Positions 26,601 through 41,900 of a stretch of 64,000 bases of DNA are shown here, in pieces. The notes under the pieces were generated by a model. It saw only the letters and a program-made list of their open reading frames with translations, had not been told where the DNA came from and ran no database searches. The position numbers and the translations under genes were made by a program. Position 1 is the stretch's first letter. Each line of letters starts with the position of its first letter. This DNA is from Syngnathus acus (Eukaryota; Chordata; Actinopteri; Syngnathiformes; Syngnathidae): positions 9,692,501-9,756,500 of the forward strand of contig NC_051101.1 in NCBI RefSeq assembly GCF_901709675.1, in the 5' to 3' direction.

Positions 26601-29600
26601 CGAAGGAAGCTATGACTACGATGCGGCCAGCGACAAAAATTAGTTTGACATCCCTGGCTTAGACAGGACCTTCAAGGATGAACAAAACTGGATGTAGACC
26701 ATTTTGCCCATTAAAAAAAAAATGTAATATGTGAAGTGCCATTTTTTTCGCATTTTGGCTTAAGAGCTTCCATTCTACGGAAGGCTGTTTTGTCTGCTCG
26801 TGTGGCTAAAGCCGGGGAGTCTCGTCTGTTGTCACCCTGGGACCTGCATTGTCCTACTGTCGCCAAGTCGTGACCCACTTTTCCAGAAGTGAAGAACAAT
26901 GAACAGGAATTCTTCGAAAATAGCCTTTGAAAACACATTCACGTTGTATTTTTAAACATAACCCGTGCTGACATGTTCAAAGTGTTTTTGAGAGAGCCTT
27001 AGGAAGAAACTCAAGATAATCATTATCTACAAAATAAATTGCTACAATTGCACAAAATCCAGCCATAAAATTATATTTCTATTTGCATTTTAAAAATGAC
27101 AAAAAGGAATCCAAGCCCGGCATCTCATCTGTATGTGTGTGTGGGCGTACTGAGGCTGTCAATGGTCTTTCAGGACTGTGATCCATGGAAAGATAAATAA
27201 GCCCCTAATGAAGCCCCTCAATCAGCGGGTAGTTAAACAGCTGACCAAAAGATTGAAGGGCAGCAAGGGCTGATTGTTTGCTCATTCAAAGCACTGGGAG
27301 GAGGCTCTTGAAGCGTCACACCTTTTCTTTGCACCACCAACCTCGGCCTTTCTTTCTCGGAACGCTCATTTTGATACAGACCGGCTCCCTGATTGTGCCA
27401 GGCAGTTCTTTAAAAGGCAATTTCGAGCGAGGGGGCCTTTGTTTAACCCCCCCATTCTATCTATTGTGCTTTTCTTTTGGGTTTGAATGGTTCTGTTGTG
27501 GTCATTAGGCATGTGATATTTTGTTTTTATAAAACTAAATAAGTGCATCTCAGAACTGGTCCGGACTAGTTTTTGTGTGGGGGGGGGGGAGAGAAATCAA
27601 TGGGGCATTTCAACCTAATACAGCCATGACTGTTGTGGTAATGGTTTGGAAATCGACAGCGGTCATGCGGCTCTTTTATACCTCCAGGCTTGGATCACAA
27701 GTGAAGTCCAATTCATTGCCACTTGAATCGAGGCAAGAAAAAAAAAATGTTCTCGTGAGCTTTCAAAAGACTCACATGATGACGGTGAAAGAACAGATCG
27801 CGTTTTGTTTTGTACGTTTTGTCCGAAAAGCAAAAAGGAGACTGCCGATTTGCCAAAGGACAGACAGACGGACACTCTGGAAGATTGAGCTGCATTTTTC
27901 CATTGCAAATAATGATGACTCCTCTCTGCAGCCCTTTGCTTTTTTGATCCTGGGTAATGTGCTAACAAGCAGCGTGGGTTCCTGGAATACACACTACACT
28001 GTGTATTCACACCAATGTGTGTGTGCGTGTTTTCTCACCAATTAATGAATTGCTTTGTGTGTCTGCTGAGGTGACAGTGGCCTGTCTCTGGCGGGGTCTG
28101 TCCTCCCCACCCAACACACACACACACACGCACGTGTAGACATTGGGCCCTCTCACACTATTAATGAAAGCAGTCTCATTAGTGCTTGTGGTTCTATATG
28201 CAAGAGGACACTGGACCATTGCGAGTGTGTCTAATCAGGGGACCACTCAATGGCTGAGGGCCCCACTGCACCAATGATAAAGTTCACATTTAAAAATAAG
28301 CCAACGAGCGAGCTGGTTAATTGGGAGAGAGGGAAAGGAGGTTGGTGGTCACCGAGAGTCGCCTCCTCTGGAGAGAGCCACGTCTCCCCCTTTCATCTTC
28401 ATGTCATATAATTCAATCCGCTCAATCATTTCTCCTCGTATTGCCATCCTACTTGAACCTTATCGCTCAAAGCAAGATCTTCAAGTGAAGGCTTGTTCAA
28501 AGACGAAATGGAGCGTCGGGAAGAAGGAATACAAATGGATCTCAGGAGAGGGCCTTAATGAGAATCAGTTTGCCATTTTCCTGGGTCAGATGTGGAAACA
28601 GCTGGCAAATAGATGGAGAGACGAGAGCTAAATGAAGCTATACCACAAAGTGATAGGAGTTGTCCTGCTTGCTTGATGTTTGGGGCTCTAACTTGTGTCC
28701 CACAGCACTTAACGCACCCCGAGCCATCTCTCCTGGCGGTTAATTAGAATCCAATAAGGTTGCCTCCTGTTGGTCATTGTTCCTCCAGTGTGTTTACCCT
28801 TTCCAGAGGCTCCATTCGCTGCTTAATCTGCCGAGAAGCTGAATGTCAATAGGTCAGGCCAAGACTCCAGAGCCCAGAGAGGGCGGGAGGGAGGGAGCCA
28901 TTGAGCAAAGGGGGAAGGAGAGAGGATCAGGGGGATGAAGGAAAGGGGTCATTTCTTTCCCTCCTTGCGATATTTTTCTCCTCGCCACTGCGTTGTTGTT
29001 GTTTCACCCCCCCCACCCCATCGCTTCTTTACCTCGGCTTTTCTTCTCACTTCTAATCCGTCCTCTTGATTGTTCTAAGCTGCTTTCAGACAGCCCCAGG
29101 GATTCTGGGTAGGGCAGTTGGAGAGTGTTTTAATTAAGATTTAGGAGAGGGCTCCCTTAAGGAGGGTGCTTTTAGTGCGGGACGGACAGAGCAAAGTGAA
29201 GAGGTGACGAATGAAGGAAGAGCTCAAATCAGAAAATGGGAGCTGGGGAAAGCTTTTTTAAAAAATATAAAAGCTGTTAATAGACGTGGAAACACGCGAC
29301 CATTTGCTCATACAAACAGTCGGGGCTCTGAGGCATCCAAGTGGTTAAGCCAAATTGGATTTTTTTTTTTCTTTTCAATCTGTAATCAAGCAGCACAATC
29401 TTTATGGATCGATCTCAACTTCCTGTGATTCATACCATATCCAGCGAGGGTGATATGGGATCAGTGTTAGCCAGCAGGCAAAGTGAGGGAGTTTAAACGC
29501 TCCATCTAATGATCGATCATCACACCAGATGGGCTCGGGAGCCTGCGACGCTTCACTTGTTTGTCGCAGCCTCTACCGTGAGGTTTCTCGCTTAAAGTCC

Positions 29601-32600
29601 AATTTTGCAGATAGAATAGAGAAATTAGCTAATTGACTAGCTTGGTGAGAGGTCAGCCATCCATCCATTGTCTATACGGCTTCACCTTTTTAGTACTGCG
29701 GGGAGCTACAAACTATCTGAGCTAACTTTTGAACGAAAGGCAGGCTAGACTTTTTTTTTTTTCTTACAAATCTGAACTTCTGATGAAAACAGGCTCGGCA
29801 TACCAAATGAAGCGTGCGTGCTCTGTTTGGTACGCTTCTCCTTTAGCGCACATCTGTCCCACCTGAGATCCCAGTTTAAACCCAAATGTAAAAACAGCGT
29901 GCACAATGAAGTGTTTAAGTCAATCAAAGCCACAGACTTAAGTGCAAGAGGCCAAGTCGAGGTCGGGGGACCAACCCTCGGCATTCTTTGCCGTTACGCA
30001 TCCCGACACACAGCCACCATATGTTCAATGTTTCATGCTCAATGAAGAAACCAGCCAATGTTACAAAGACCCATTCACAGCCACTCGATGATGAAGAACA
30101 GTGGAATGCTACGGTATGTTTGGGAACAAAATGTGGCACCAGCCTGGAGCAAATTAAACCAAAATAAGCCACAAAAACAATTGAGAATGCGTAAAACAGC
30201 AATCCAAGTCAACTTGAAAAGAAAAATCACAAACGGGCAGCAAATGAATTTCTGCTTCCATCTTTTCCCAGGCGTGTAGCATTTAACGATTGATGGAGAA
30301 TCAAGTTGACTGTGTTCACGCCCCCACAACGGCGCAAAACACCCTTTTTTAAAATCTTTCACCACCTTACACTGGTGTGCAAAGATATCATAACTTTGCC
30401 TAACCCGCTGCAACATAGAATCAAATTACACCTTGTGCCAGACTTGTGCCTGGCATGAAAACAGTCATCAGGCTCTAAATCTTAGCAGTCATGCAAATGA
30501 GTTCTGGTTGTTTTTTATTTGGATTGCTCTAGGCTATTTTGTACTGTGTACGAAAACTTTAATCATATACATCTTTTAGTTTCTTTGAAAGAAAAAAACC
30601 TTGCCTGTTGCTCTTTATCGATCATTTCAATTCATGTTGATGTTGTGCTACTATTTAATGTCGTTTTTAAAAGCTTTAGTCCTGTTTTGGTGCTTGATAG
30701 AAATGCATCCATTGTCATTTATTTTGGAAGCAACGCCGGCTGATAAACAATATCATGATTTTGCCCTGAGCGTGTTACAGCTCCCCCCCAAGAGTCCCCC
30801 AGTACACATGCCTCAGTCACTCACAAGGCTCTTAATAAGGCCACCAGTAAATGCCAGGCAAGATATGCCGCGATGAAAGCTCTTTTTCTCATACTCTAGC
30901 TTTGAGGACGAGTTTCGCTGTGTCGTGCACGGGGGGGGAGGGTAAAACTCCAGCTTTAAAGAGCAATGCTACATTTTAAAAAGAACAATAAACCCATCCG
31001 CTTATGAAATAATATTTTTTGTGTCCCTCATCCCATTGTGTGCCAGCTCGGGGGACTTTTGGCAGACATGAAAGCTGAGCAAAAGGTAGCAGAGGAAGCC
31101 CGTGCCAAAAAGATAAAGTGTGCCGAGCTCCACTGGGGAGGGATGCATCACACAGATAGTTCATTCTTTCACTGTAGTCATTAATATCCGGCGCAAAAAA
31201 AAGGTCAAACCTGACTTGAAGCCGTCCAGTATATCACAGTTACATTTATACATCAAACCCTGCTGTGATGTCTCATCAGCTCGGTCACACAGGAGAGACC
31301 CGCACTGCACATTATCAAAGATTGATGGGCTGTCCTAGTTAACGACAGGGGGGGATGCGGAGGTGAGGGTGTGGGGGGTGGGGGGGCTTCGCTCAGGAAC
31401 TTTTGCGTAGTCAGAGATGTTGACTGTGCATCACAGGCTGTCGTTTTAGCAGTGCAAACATCATTAGCGCGGCGGGCCCGTGCTTTGCCCTCCCTCGCGC
31501 GGAACCTCTCGACCCGACCTCGAGATAAGCAGCGGAACTTGCAAATGCAGTATTGTGAGGTCAGGGATCTCACACCAGAGGCTGCTGGCAGATGCAGAGG
31601 CTGCAGCCTCCATCTCCTCCCATCCGTCACTTCTCTCCATATATCCGCTTCTGTCAGAGGAGGGCGGGAAAAAAAAAAAAAAAAAAAAACACACACAACA
31701 ACCAGATGAGTCCTTTTTTGTTTCAACACATCTCTTTAATGCAGCGCCATCGTGCCCACCCCTTTGTTCACACCGCTTGCCGCTTTAATAATATATTGAT
31801 TAATTAGCTCACTCATTAATCATTTATTCCTTAATCACGGCCTGATTTTTCTCAGGGAAGCGGTGCAATCGGGAAAAGCCTGACTTCACATTTCATTCTA
31901 ATTACACCCCTTCACTAATCAACACTTAAGAGATGGAAATTCAGGAAATGAGTTTTTCTCCCTCCTTTCTTTTACTCAATACAAAGCACAAGTATTGAGT
32001 CCAGCAGGTAACAGCCCAACCGCCCTCCTCCCCGCTTCTCGTCCTCTGGCGCCTCATCGGCGGGTTAAAAGGACGTTTCCACTTATAAGAAATCAAATGA
32101 ACAAAATGAGTATTTGATGTTAAATTAAAAACTTTTCTTCCTGGCAAAGTCAAGGGGGAAACAGGGAAATGAGGTCACGTGCACCTTTTTAATTGTAACC
32201 AACCTGACTCTACACAAATGTATTCGTTGGGATGGCTAGACAATAAACTCTCATGCTAACGTTAGTTTACTATGGAGCATAGTTGTAGACACGACACCAT
32301 GGTCTTCACTTGGCAGCAGTGGGCATTTTTCTCTCTGCCTTTAGTCACCAGCTGAGTAAAATCCATCTCCTGAACCTGTCCAGATAAAAATACAGGCAAG
32401 CATCCATTGTTGCTGGCCATACTGTGAAGCGGAAAGACAGCAAAACATTGTCTATAAATATTGTGAAGGTGTTTTTGTAAGAATGTAGAGGCGGCAACAT
32501 TGTGCATCTCACCATTTTATTGTTTCCAGTAGATTCATGGCTCCCATGGGGCTAGAAAGTAATTTGTTTAATCGCCAGGAGTTGTTTTCTATGGACAGAG

Positions 32601-35600
32601 AAAAAAAACATTGTTAATGTGAGGAGAGCATGAAAAGGAAAAAATGAAGAGGAATATTAAAACCGCTTTAATTAGAAGTGGTCTTTGTGCTTTTTGTGTA
32701 TTTGTTGCAAGGCGAGGCCAAAATTCCACACGTCCGCTTTCTGTGAAGAGACTCTTGCTGACAAAAAAAAAAAATAATAATTATGCATCAAATTAAAAGA
32801 GAGCTCCAATGAGATGACGGCAAGTCGGGCATTAACCTCTAAGCTTTAAAAAGCACACCCATTAAGCAACGCTAATGAGACTCTCATTGAGCTTGCTGTG
32901 TTCTGTGTTCAAAAACACACAAAAGACTTCAATGCGCCGCTTTGGTTGTCGCCCTTACTCCACACACCAGCAGCTGACGTTAGACGCCAACAATGGCGTC
33001 GATAGCCTTTTCCTGTCGTCGCTTACAACTTTACAACCCTCATTAAAAAATAATAATAATAATAAAAGGGAGGGGGGGGAGTATTAATTATGAAACGCAC
33101 TACTTCCTATCCTATCGTGAAGAGCCAAGGGGGTCTCCGTTGGGCTCAATTAGGGAGAGTAGGCCACAAATCCCCAGACTAAATTAATTGATACCCCAGG
33201 GCATTGGATCCAGAGTCAGTACTATGTAGACTTTCTTTGTTTTCATTTTACCGCTTTTTAGAAAAAGCAAGAGACTGTATCGTTATCTCCTCGTCGTTTT
33301 ATGGATTTTTAATCGAATTTAATTAAACATTTATTTGCTCGCTTCATTTGTCACCGAGCTATTCCGTCACATGTTGCGCACTCTTCCGACTCTTACTAAA
33401 CCAAACAGCAAAAATAAGTTGGACTGGTAATAAATAATCATCCAAACAGTGGAAGTGGGAAGGAGTCTGGGAGGAGGGGGATCGGGGCCGTGAGACAGAA
33501 GGAGCAAAGCAACGGAGCGAATTAGAGGGACAGAGACGGGCTGGGACTATGACACAGATCCAGCCTGCAGCTGTCTTGCAGTAAAAACACCAAAGGGGGG
33601 AGCTGGGGTAAGCTGGAGCCAAACGACAAGACTGGCTCAATCAACATCTTGTCAACACTGCTGGCTGATGTGTACAGACAATTTCAAACCACCCTCCACT
33701 TTTTCTCCTCCTCTGCATATGCTGTTTTATTTCCTGTCCTCCTGCCAGCCAAGCCCGTCACTTGCTATCCCGTCCGCATGCACTCGGCACTTCTCTAGCT
33801 CATGGCGTGTCGCCGTTGTGTGTTGACGTTCAAAAGCAATGCTAGAATTATACTCCGCCAGATGCTTCTGCACTGCCCACCAGCGAGCCTAAAGATGTAG
33901 GACTGTGACAGTGAGTGTGCAGCAAGATGCACAGTTGGAAGTGCAGCACAGCGACTGCGAGCTGCACCATTCATATTTGCTCCAGCACTGACTGTGTCAC
34001 ATCAGCAGTCTTGGTCTCACCCCCCTTGGCCTCCTCCTTTTTTCTTTTTTTTTTTACATCCTTCCTCCTCCCCTGAATACATACCACTCTATTATAGCAG
34101 GTACCCCGGGAGCTACTGAGGCAGCCAGCATCACGACTGCTTTCCAGCTCAGTAGAGAGCGGATACTATTACATGACAACAAGGTAGTAAATATGAGAAA
34201 GTTGTTCATTGTGATTTTTAGATAGTATCAACACGGTCCCCATTCACAAACAAGGAAATGTTATATGTACAACACTTTTTACAACATGTTTTATATACTT
34301 TAAATGCACTCTTAAAACTTTCACATTCCAACCCATGGACGATTTGGAGTCTTTAATGTTCCAAATAGAAATTGAAGTGTGCTTACCGCTTTGTCACTGT
34401 GCTGCCTGACAAACGGGCGGATGGCACAGTATTGGATTTCTCAGTCAAATAACGCTGTTTAAAAGCCTACTCCAGCCTGTATAAAGCTCATTGATTAACG
34501 TACCCACCAAGGTTACACTCTGAACACATAAAAATGATATGAATTGCCCACACACACAATAAAAAGTGGATAAATTGACTGCAGTGCCACCCGCAGTAGT
34601 GGAGGAGCAGCCAATTGTCATATTCTCCTTCTCGAGTTTTCTGGTGTTATGTTGCCATCAAGCTACGACAGCCTTTGAGACAAACTGATTGCCGTCAATT
34701 CTATCTATAGCCAACATCTTTACAATTGGAGGTCGTGCGATATCTTTGTATATTTTTATTTGAACATGTTTTGAATCTCTCGTCCCTCTTCTCCCGTTGT
34801 CACGCTGACAAGTCGAAAGTCCTGTGAGTCTCGCGCAGGGATGCAGAGCACGAGCAAAGGGAAAGAAGAGGAGAAAGTGATGACAGCTGACACCAGCGGT
34901 AAAACAGAGCAGTGTCAGAGTGATGTCAGTGATTAATAGCACATAGGGGCCTTGCAAAGTGTGGCTTGCTCATGAGTGGAGATGCACGAATGATAAACAG
35001 ACAAATGAGAGGGAGCGGCTTTGATTAGGGCAGAATGCGCCGAGATTCAGGGTAGAAGCCAAGAGGGGAGGGCTGGGGAGGCTGGCAATGGTTTAGATGA
35101 GCGGGTCCACTCGCTTAAAAGGGGTCTCGGCTCCAGCCAAGATTTTCACAATGGAATAAAGGCCGGGAGGGGAGGCGAGGCGGATTAAACTCCGGCAAAA
35201 CAGCTCTTAAAAAGCAGTTAGATTGCAATTTGGGCAGAAAAATGCAGACGAGGAGGAAAGGGAGCGAGAGCGGGTGAGTGGAAGTGCAGCCGGAATGCAT
35301 AAGGGAGTGATATATTTTTTAAGAGGGGTGCAAGAGAAGAGAGCATCTGCAGAGAGAGCTACTTGCAACAGTCAAAGAAAACATACACGCTGGGCACAGC
35401 ACAGTGTGGCCAGTTGGTGGGTGGTCTCTCTTGTTGTCTTCTTTGAAGCCCTCAAGTTGTGTACAAGTCATGCTAATGAGCTTTGCACACTCCAAACATG
35501 AGATGGGTGCTGGGTCCCTATGGGGGCATTCGGTTTGAATAGACTACCTCAGCACTACTTTTTTTGTTTGTACACAAACATATGCACGCATACACTAGTC

Positions 35601-35892
35601 GAAAGAGACAAAAGACTCAAAACAAAGGGATAATAATTCTATACTGAGAGAAATGGAGCTTGCATTTCCAGCCCGATTTAGAAACCTTATCTCGACAAGG
35701 CACAATGGATGGCATTTGGGGAGAGGGCTTGTTTATTCCAAGCTTGACACTTTTTTTTTTTTTTGCCAATTGCCTTGTTTTCGGGGGAGTTGTGTGTGCA
35801 TGCGTGCGTTTGTGTTTTCACCCCATTTCCTCGTCTCTGGAGTCTATTAAGGGAACCTCACGCAGGCTGAGTCCAAGACTATATAATATACA

Positions 35893-35944
<52 letters not shown>

Positions 35945-38900
35945 TCATTTTTTTTCTTTTTTAAATTATATATATATATATTTTTTTTTATTATATAGAT
36001 ATTATTTTTTATATATATTTAATTATATATATATTTTTGTAATTTATTTGATGACTACTTGAGTGTGAATAGTATGAAATAGTGTATTAAAAAAAAGTTA
36101 AAGCACAGTATTTGTACATATACAGACTGACCTTTTTTCCTTTATATCCAAATGGCAAAAAATGATTATGAATCGTCATCGTGAGCTGATAAATGGAACA
36201 GTGCTCTCTACGAAATGAACGGCGCTCTCTATGCTAGTTTCCCATTATAAGCAAAGGTCACGCACAGTGCCATTATCACGCTTTAGCTTCGTAGCCCTCA
36301 CACACCCAAACGCATACACGCATGCACGCACGCACGCTGGCAGATTCAATCTAATTCTCCCAGGGCAGATGTCCAGTGGTGAACGGATCACTGCTGACAT
36401 CTGTCCATCTCTTCTTGATCCGTCCTGATGTGAATGCACCCCTATCAGTTCACATAAAGTAAGCGGCGGCGGCGGTGGAAAAGCTCTTTAACAGGTTCAA
36501 CCCTGAAAGGCTGTTTTGAATTTCACTAAAAAGCCAAGCGACTCAAGCAGCAAAGTCGCAACGTCAAACGACGCCGCTAAATGTGCCCCGTGGTGCTTGA
36601 CACTTGGCTTTTCTTATTAACACATCCGTGTACACCTCAAAACATCATGCAGCGTCTGCAAGAAACGCACGCATACATGCCTACTTAGCGCCATGTGCAA
36701 CCAACAGCGTGAAATGATATTTCATTTGAAGGAATCGGGATTAAATTGTTTGAGCCCAGGTTGGTTTACCTTGTTACAGCAGAAAGGAAAAAAACGCTCA
36801 CACACACAGCAAGTTAAGAAATTGAGTAATTGCTGAATTGGTGGCAATAAGGAAATGTTCCTCTAAATGCGAAGGACCTTGAAAGGTAACATTAATCCAA
36901 CACATGCATTACAACTAATCCATAGAGTGCAAATCTAGGGAATGAGTTCATGAATAGATTTAACGTAGAGAAGCAAAACAAGTCAAATCCCGTACGGTGG
37001 ATATTTAAGACCCACATTTGTATTTTCGTCATTTTGATTCAATTGCAGCCCGTAGCAAAGCTCCTCATGTTAAGTCTGGTGTGTTTTTGTGGTCTGCGTG
37101 TGTGTCTTCACACTGCTTCCACCATTTTCCCATTGTGCACCTCTGTTCCTCCCTCGCTCCCCATCAGCAACGTATTCATGTAATTAAGCCGCTAATACAC
37201 CGTCAAAGAATTGTCTAATTCGGCAACGAGGAATTAAAGGAATCTGGCATGAGTCATTAGCCAGTCGAGATGTTCTGTAGAGCCTTTTCAATAAGGGATC
37301 GGGAGAGCTGTGAATCACTCTCTACAGCACACAGTCGTCACTCTATTTTTGTAAGGCTCCATACGAAGCATTAATTGCTAAATGTGAGCGAAGCAAATTA
37401 AGTGTGGGTGTGGTATAGACAAACACTTCACAGCATGTAATCCGTTTAAGCAATCAGGCAATGAAATGAATTATTAGCCATTGTAAACAGTTTGATACAC
37501 TGGGCAAGATACTTAATTGCATTTTTTTTTTTTTTGCCCAGTCGAAAAAGAAAAAAAAAATCTCAATCTGGCTCTACTGGGAGGAGGATTACGAAACTGC
37601 TCATTACTTCTTGAATTTAAAACGTTTGACGGAGAAGGACATAAAGTTTCTGACGGAAAATGTCGGTCCTTACTCGGCATCTAATAGCTTGAGTGCCAAG
37701 ATTCAAATTAGCCTCTTTTGATTCATTTTTATGTAGCCCACCTGCTACTCAACAGGCTATTCTGACACTTTGTAACACACATGCACAGTACACTATAGTG
37801 CTCCAATTACACATTTTTCCTTCTTCAGTCAGATGGAGGCCACTACATTAGGGCCACATTAAGGTTTTATGCTACCAAGTAGTTCAATTTGGTTCAACTT
37901 GGACCAAATTGGTCGGGTAAATCCATTCTAAAGGGCTCAATGACCGTGCAGGTACGCTTCGTTTTTGTTGGGTGGAGCTACATTAATAATACCATTTGCA
38001 TATCTGTTGTTGTGCAGAAACAACAAATACTCTCGGTGCACTGAAAGATGTCCAAAATATGGTACGATACAGATCTTTGTTCCATCGGAATGCCAAAAAA
38101 AAAAAAAAAAATGGTTGGTTGAGATGGAGTTTTGCTTTAATTATGCTGCTGGGTGGCAAAGGCAGCGGGAGGGGAGAGAGGGTGAGGGACAGACCACAGG
38201 CCCTCCCTGAGATGAAGTGGATAATTGAGTGCGGAATAAACACTGCCAACAAGCAGCCTCATTCAAACACAGAAAGAATGAGGGGGGGAGCGAAAAAAAA
38301 AGAGGGTGAGAGCATAAGCAAAAAATCCCCGCCACCCTTCTTAAAGGGGTGTGTGGGGGGGGTTGCTATTGAAAAGCTATTAAACTTGCATTTAGCAGGA
38401 TTGATTGAGAATGAAGAGGCCTATTAAAAGAGAGAGACAAGAGGACAATAGCGTGTCTCTGGTTGCCGTATGTTGCCCTCCTTTCAGCAGCTTTCTTTAC
38501 TGGCGATTGTGATGGTGGTTGGGGAGACCGAATTGGGGGGGGGGGTAACCCTGTCTGTTTAAGCAGTGCAACCAAGAGAAGCAGTTCAGGAAGGGTTGGG
38601 GATGGAGGAGGGGGGGGACTTAGCTCAGCCTGAATAGAGGCCTCTTTATCTCCCCGAGTCCCCCTTCCCTTCCATTCTCCATTGAGCAACAATGAAAGAG
38701 AGAAGGAGAATGAGTTTTTTTTTTCTCCCCCCCCTCCAAGTCTCCCGACTCGCACAGAGAGCCCACTTAGATAACCAACCAACTGTCTCTTTCCCCCGCC
38801 TACGGATTAGTTACCTCTGGAGTGCTGCCATCTTTCGCTACTCGTATAGGGTTTGTAATACTCAATCTTTATCATAGTGCCACAAACATTTGGAAAGCGT

Positions 38901-41900
38901 ATATCTGTTTGTGCGTGTGTGAAGGCCAGCCAAGCGATCCATTGAGAGTGTGTAGCGCACTTAACAGAACACCACAACGGCAGCAGGTGTCTCTACTGAA
39001 TTTCAAGCGCCTCAAACAAAACGAGTCCCCGGGGACTTTAAGTGCTGTTTTAATTGTTTAACATCCATTTTTACAAAAAGTACACCGAAAAAGCGGCACA
39101 TTTGTTTGCACATTCTTTCCGAAAAGTGCTTCGTGCCAGGAAGCATAAAAGCATATGGACTTGGGAAAGAGTTAAATAAGTTATGGGGCAATGCTGAGTC
39201 TTCTTCTTGACAGGGATATTTATGAAGGAGTGGGGGGAATATGAAATGTTCACCCAAGTCAGCCTCATCCATCTTTTTCAAATGTCAGTTTATTGAGCGA
39301 TCAGCCTCAGTCTTTACAGGGCTATTTTCACCATCCTAACCCGACACACCTGCTGTCATTCTTTTGTATAGCATTTGCCCTGAAAATATCAATTCTTGTC
39401 CCATTCAAAACATGTTCATCCTTCTGTCCTTGCAGCCGCCACCCGAGCAGCCTACTTTTCCCAGCAGCCTCAGGACCAGGTGGTGGTGTCTGGCCAGTCC
39501 GTGACTCTACCATGTGTCATTGTGGGCTATCGGGAGATGGTGCAGTGGACCAAAGATGGACTGGCTTTGGGTGGAGAGAGAGAGCTACCAGGTATGAATG
39601 ATGCCACTCACCCAAGACATTTTGTATTAGCACGCTCGGATCCAAACATCAACAACTCTTACTAAAAAGTGAATTTTCTTTAGTTTCCTAGTGCTTGTCT
39701 TACTCCGATCAATGGCGGGCCCCATTAGAAAGCAAGCTTCTCTTCCTTAACTGTTTAGGTTTTACAAGATTGAACGGTGAAAGGTCGTTGAGTGCTGCGC
39801 GCACGTAACGTGATTTGCTGCTTAGCGTTTTAAGGCTTTTGCAGGAAGGGAGATAATCAATCAGCTTTTCACACTGACATTTGATGGCGGCGAGACTGCC
39901 TTTCGGCCCCAGAGGCCCTGCCACCATCTTTACTGTGTCTGTGCTTCAAGGACAGAGTCCTCATGCGTTTCATTTCCCACCTCATGCTGCTCGACACACA
40001 CACACACACACACACACACAATGGCTCAATCCTACCGAGGCGCCCGCCGCCTGCGTTCATTTATGACTTAAACAGCTTTTCCACATTTCTTGGCGCTCGG
40101 TCCAAATGGGCTTCGTAGTTGTGTCATTATGTGTTTATTGTTGCCGGGTCTGTGTCTGACTGTTGTGTGTGCCGGCTTCACGCAGGCTGGAAACGCTACT
40201 CCTTAATGGGCGACCCGCTATCGGGCGAGCACAGCTTGCTGATCGATTCGGCAGAGCTGGTGGATGATGCCGTGTACGAGTGTCAGGCGACACAGGCGGG
40301 CCTGCGCTCACACCGTGCCAAGCTGACTGTGCTAGGTAAGATACGCAGCTCGGACTTTGCATCACATGAGGCAAGTTTAAACAGGGGCATTATAAAAAAA
40401 TAAAAAATAAAAGTCCAGCACAATGTGTAATTATTTCATTCGGAACACCAACAGGCAGACAAATGAAATCTGTATTGCATTGTGTACAATATCACTGACC
40501 TCATTAAAGGCTTTACAATTAATAAAATGATTTCTTATCACCACTCAGCAATAACCCCTGAGTGATAAATCTCATTTCTTGATGGAAATGATTTGCTGGG
40601 GGCATAATTCTACTAAAGCTCAGCCAAGAGAGCCCGATGAGGGAAGAAAAAAAGTAAACACTCAAGACTGTGGACGTCTTGGCTAATGTGATTGCAGGAA
40701 TCACAAATGACTGGAGTAGTCACTTGAAAGTCAAGGTCTGCATAGTTAGCACATTTTACGTTGAGCCACAACATTTGTCAACCGCAAGGCAGTTTTTACA
40801 TTAACGCGATGTGAATGATCCACTTCTTCACGCAGACATTGAGGAGGGGGGCAGGGTTGTGGGGGGGGTTACAGGTCTTGTGGGACCCAACAAAGCACTG
40901 CTGGCATCTGGTGGCATTTGAAGGAATGTCACTCCCCATATATCTACTTAAGACAGCTTGCTTATAAAAAAGCCAAGTCAGAAAGATCAATCACATAACA
41001 CAACTGGATGACGGAAAGCTTTCCCCTAAAAAAAAAAAAAGCTTATTTGTATTCGTATATTTATCCAGACTACTTTGACAGATAATCAAACAGACAAGTT
41101 CAAGTTTGTATTTGACCTAGAGTTGTACTGAGACGTGTTTTGTCTTATACTGACTTCTTAGTCATCTTTGATTCATGTAAATTGTCTCTTTTTATAATTT
41201 TAAACTGAAAGGACTGCCGAAAATATGCAGTAAATCGTTGACTTCATTTGTTAATTAATTTCACTATATTTTTTCCCCCCATTGTAATTAAGTTGAGATT
41301 TATGTTTCAGCGACACTTTGTTTTATTTTTGTAGCAAAGCATACCGTGTCTCATTACTTTCCAATTAGGAATATACATCAGTGTAAGTCTTGCGAGCGGA
41401 ATTTATTGAAACGGGAACATCTGCTTCAAGTCGGCCCATAATGAGTCTGGGAAAATACTAAAACCTAGTCTACCCTGCCCCTGTACAGATCTAGACTGAA
41501 CCTTGTGCTAGACTTGGGAGGACTTCTATATGTTTATATGTAGGCAAAAGTAGAGCTAAAGAAAGTGCGTGGGGGACTTTTTCCCTGTGCATGTGTATTT
41601 GCGTGCAGTTGCCCGTGTGCCAAAGCAATCCGCAGTCAACGTCTGGAGTGCAGTCAGGGGAATCGGCATGGAAATTAAAATCACCTAGCACTCGGATTCC
41701 ATTAGTGTCCGTGCGGCAGCAACGGAAAGACCTCTGACAATTCAGACACACACAGTGAAATTGGTTCGGTGGAGGGAGCAAAAAAGGCCAACACAAACCC
41801 CGCATTCACGCCGCTCCTTATTGGACCGGGAAATGGACGCCCTCATCAGGGGTGGCACGCTTGGCTTGCCAGTGCTGTGTGAGAAACCATGCAAATAAAT

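Larger units (their letters stand above)
19580..39435 (+). other. kirrel3l: kirrel intron 1 (19.9 kb)
   Basis: The intron is bounded by GTAAG at 19580 and TTGCAG before 39436. A long first intron is usual for Kirrel genes. It contains a 24-base G run with telomere-like repeats (20017-20055), hAT MITE copies B and C, a CA microsatellite (23561-23619), an AT-rich stretch (35890-36040) and several C or G homopolymers. Blocks rich in ATTAATTA-type cores, at about 31780-32120, 32690-32900, 33090-33360 and 36700-37750, look like candidate conserved regulatory elements. I found no further coding exon. Confidence 0.8.

Noticed and set aside
31253-31729. 158-codon minus-strand open frame in intron 1
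   Set aside because: Rich in F and P runs from poly-T and C-rich DNA, with no similarity to known proteins. Overlapping plus-strand frames of similar quality exist.
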